Shown here: one piece after another, positions 6,193 to 6,210 of the stretch
Layout of the letters: each line of letters opens with the position of its first letter
Position numbering within the stretch: the first letter of the stretch is position 1
DNA from: an uncultured Christensenellaceae bacterium
GTDB taxonomy: Bacteria; Bacillota; Clostridia; Christensenellales; Aristaeellaceae
DNA: 6,210 nucleotides
Assembly (NCBI GenBank): GCA_905236495.1
Contig: CAJOPV010000041.1
Coordinates: 1-6,210 of the forward strand
Direction of reading: 5' to 3'
The notes under the pieces: model-generated
What the model was told of the DNA's origin: nothing
Seen by the model: only the letters and a program-made list of their open reading frames with translations
Databases searched by the model: none
Program-made: the position numbers and the translations under genes

Positions 6193-6210
6193 TGCGGATG
6201 AAAGTCGAAA

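Overview
The window looks like a GC-rich member of the Bacillota, probably an anaerobic clostridial lineage such as the Oscillospirales. The reasons are a T-box tRNA-sensing leader, sigma-A type promoters, strong GGAGG-type ribosome sites, and a ferredoxin-linked 2-oxoacid oxidoreductase operon. The taxonomic placement is inference.

Layout. Positions 1-2207 (minus strand) carry the 5' 735 codons of a three-part protein: an XRE-type helix-turn-helix, a cupin, and an AMP-forming acyl-CoA synthetase of the medium-chain (MACS) type. Its C-terminus lies beyond the window edge. Positions 2208-2665 are a divergent regulatory region. It holds a T-box riboswitch with its own promoter and intrinsic terminator reading left into the synthetase gene, and a separate promoter reading right. 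Positions 2666-5971 (plus strand) are a compact five-gene operon: a P-loop ATPase of unknown role, then the delta (2x[4Fe-4S]), alpha (VorB-like), beta (TPP) and gamma subunits of a four-subunit 2-oxoacid:ferredoxin oxidoreductase of the 2-ketoisovalerate (VOR) type. The last four genes are joined by ATGA stop/start overlaps. Positions 5972-6210 hold no gene but contain six consecutive hairpins, one of which is a perfect 21-bp stem that looks like a bidirectional terminator.

How the parts may fit together. The synthetase makes acyl-CoA from a free acid, and the oxidoreductase interconverts acyl-CoA + CO2 with a 2-oxoacid. A T-box turns its gene on when a tRNA is uncharged, so the synthetase appears to be an amino acid supply gene. 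Position in the leader points to a GUG (Val) specifier, and the UGGU acceptor bulge fits a tRNA with A73, as expected for tRNA-Val, and argues against tRNA-Trp. The coherent hypothesis is starvation-induced valine (or other branched-chain) synthesis by activation of isobutyrate-like acids followed by reductive carboxylation. The specifier assignment and substrate are inferences; the T-box, the domain fusion and the operon are seen directly.
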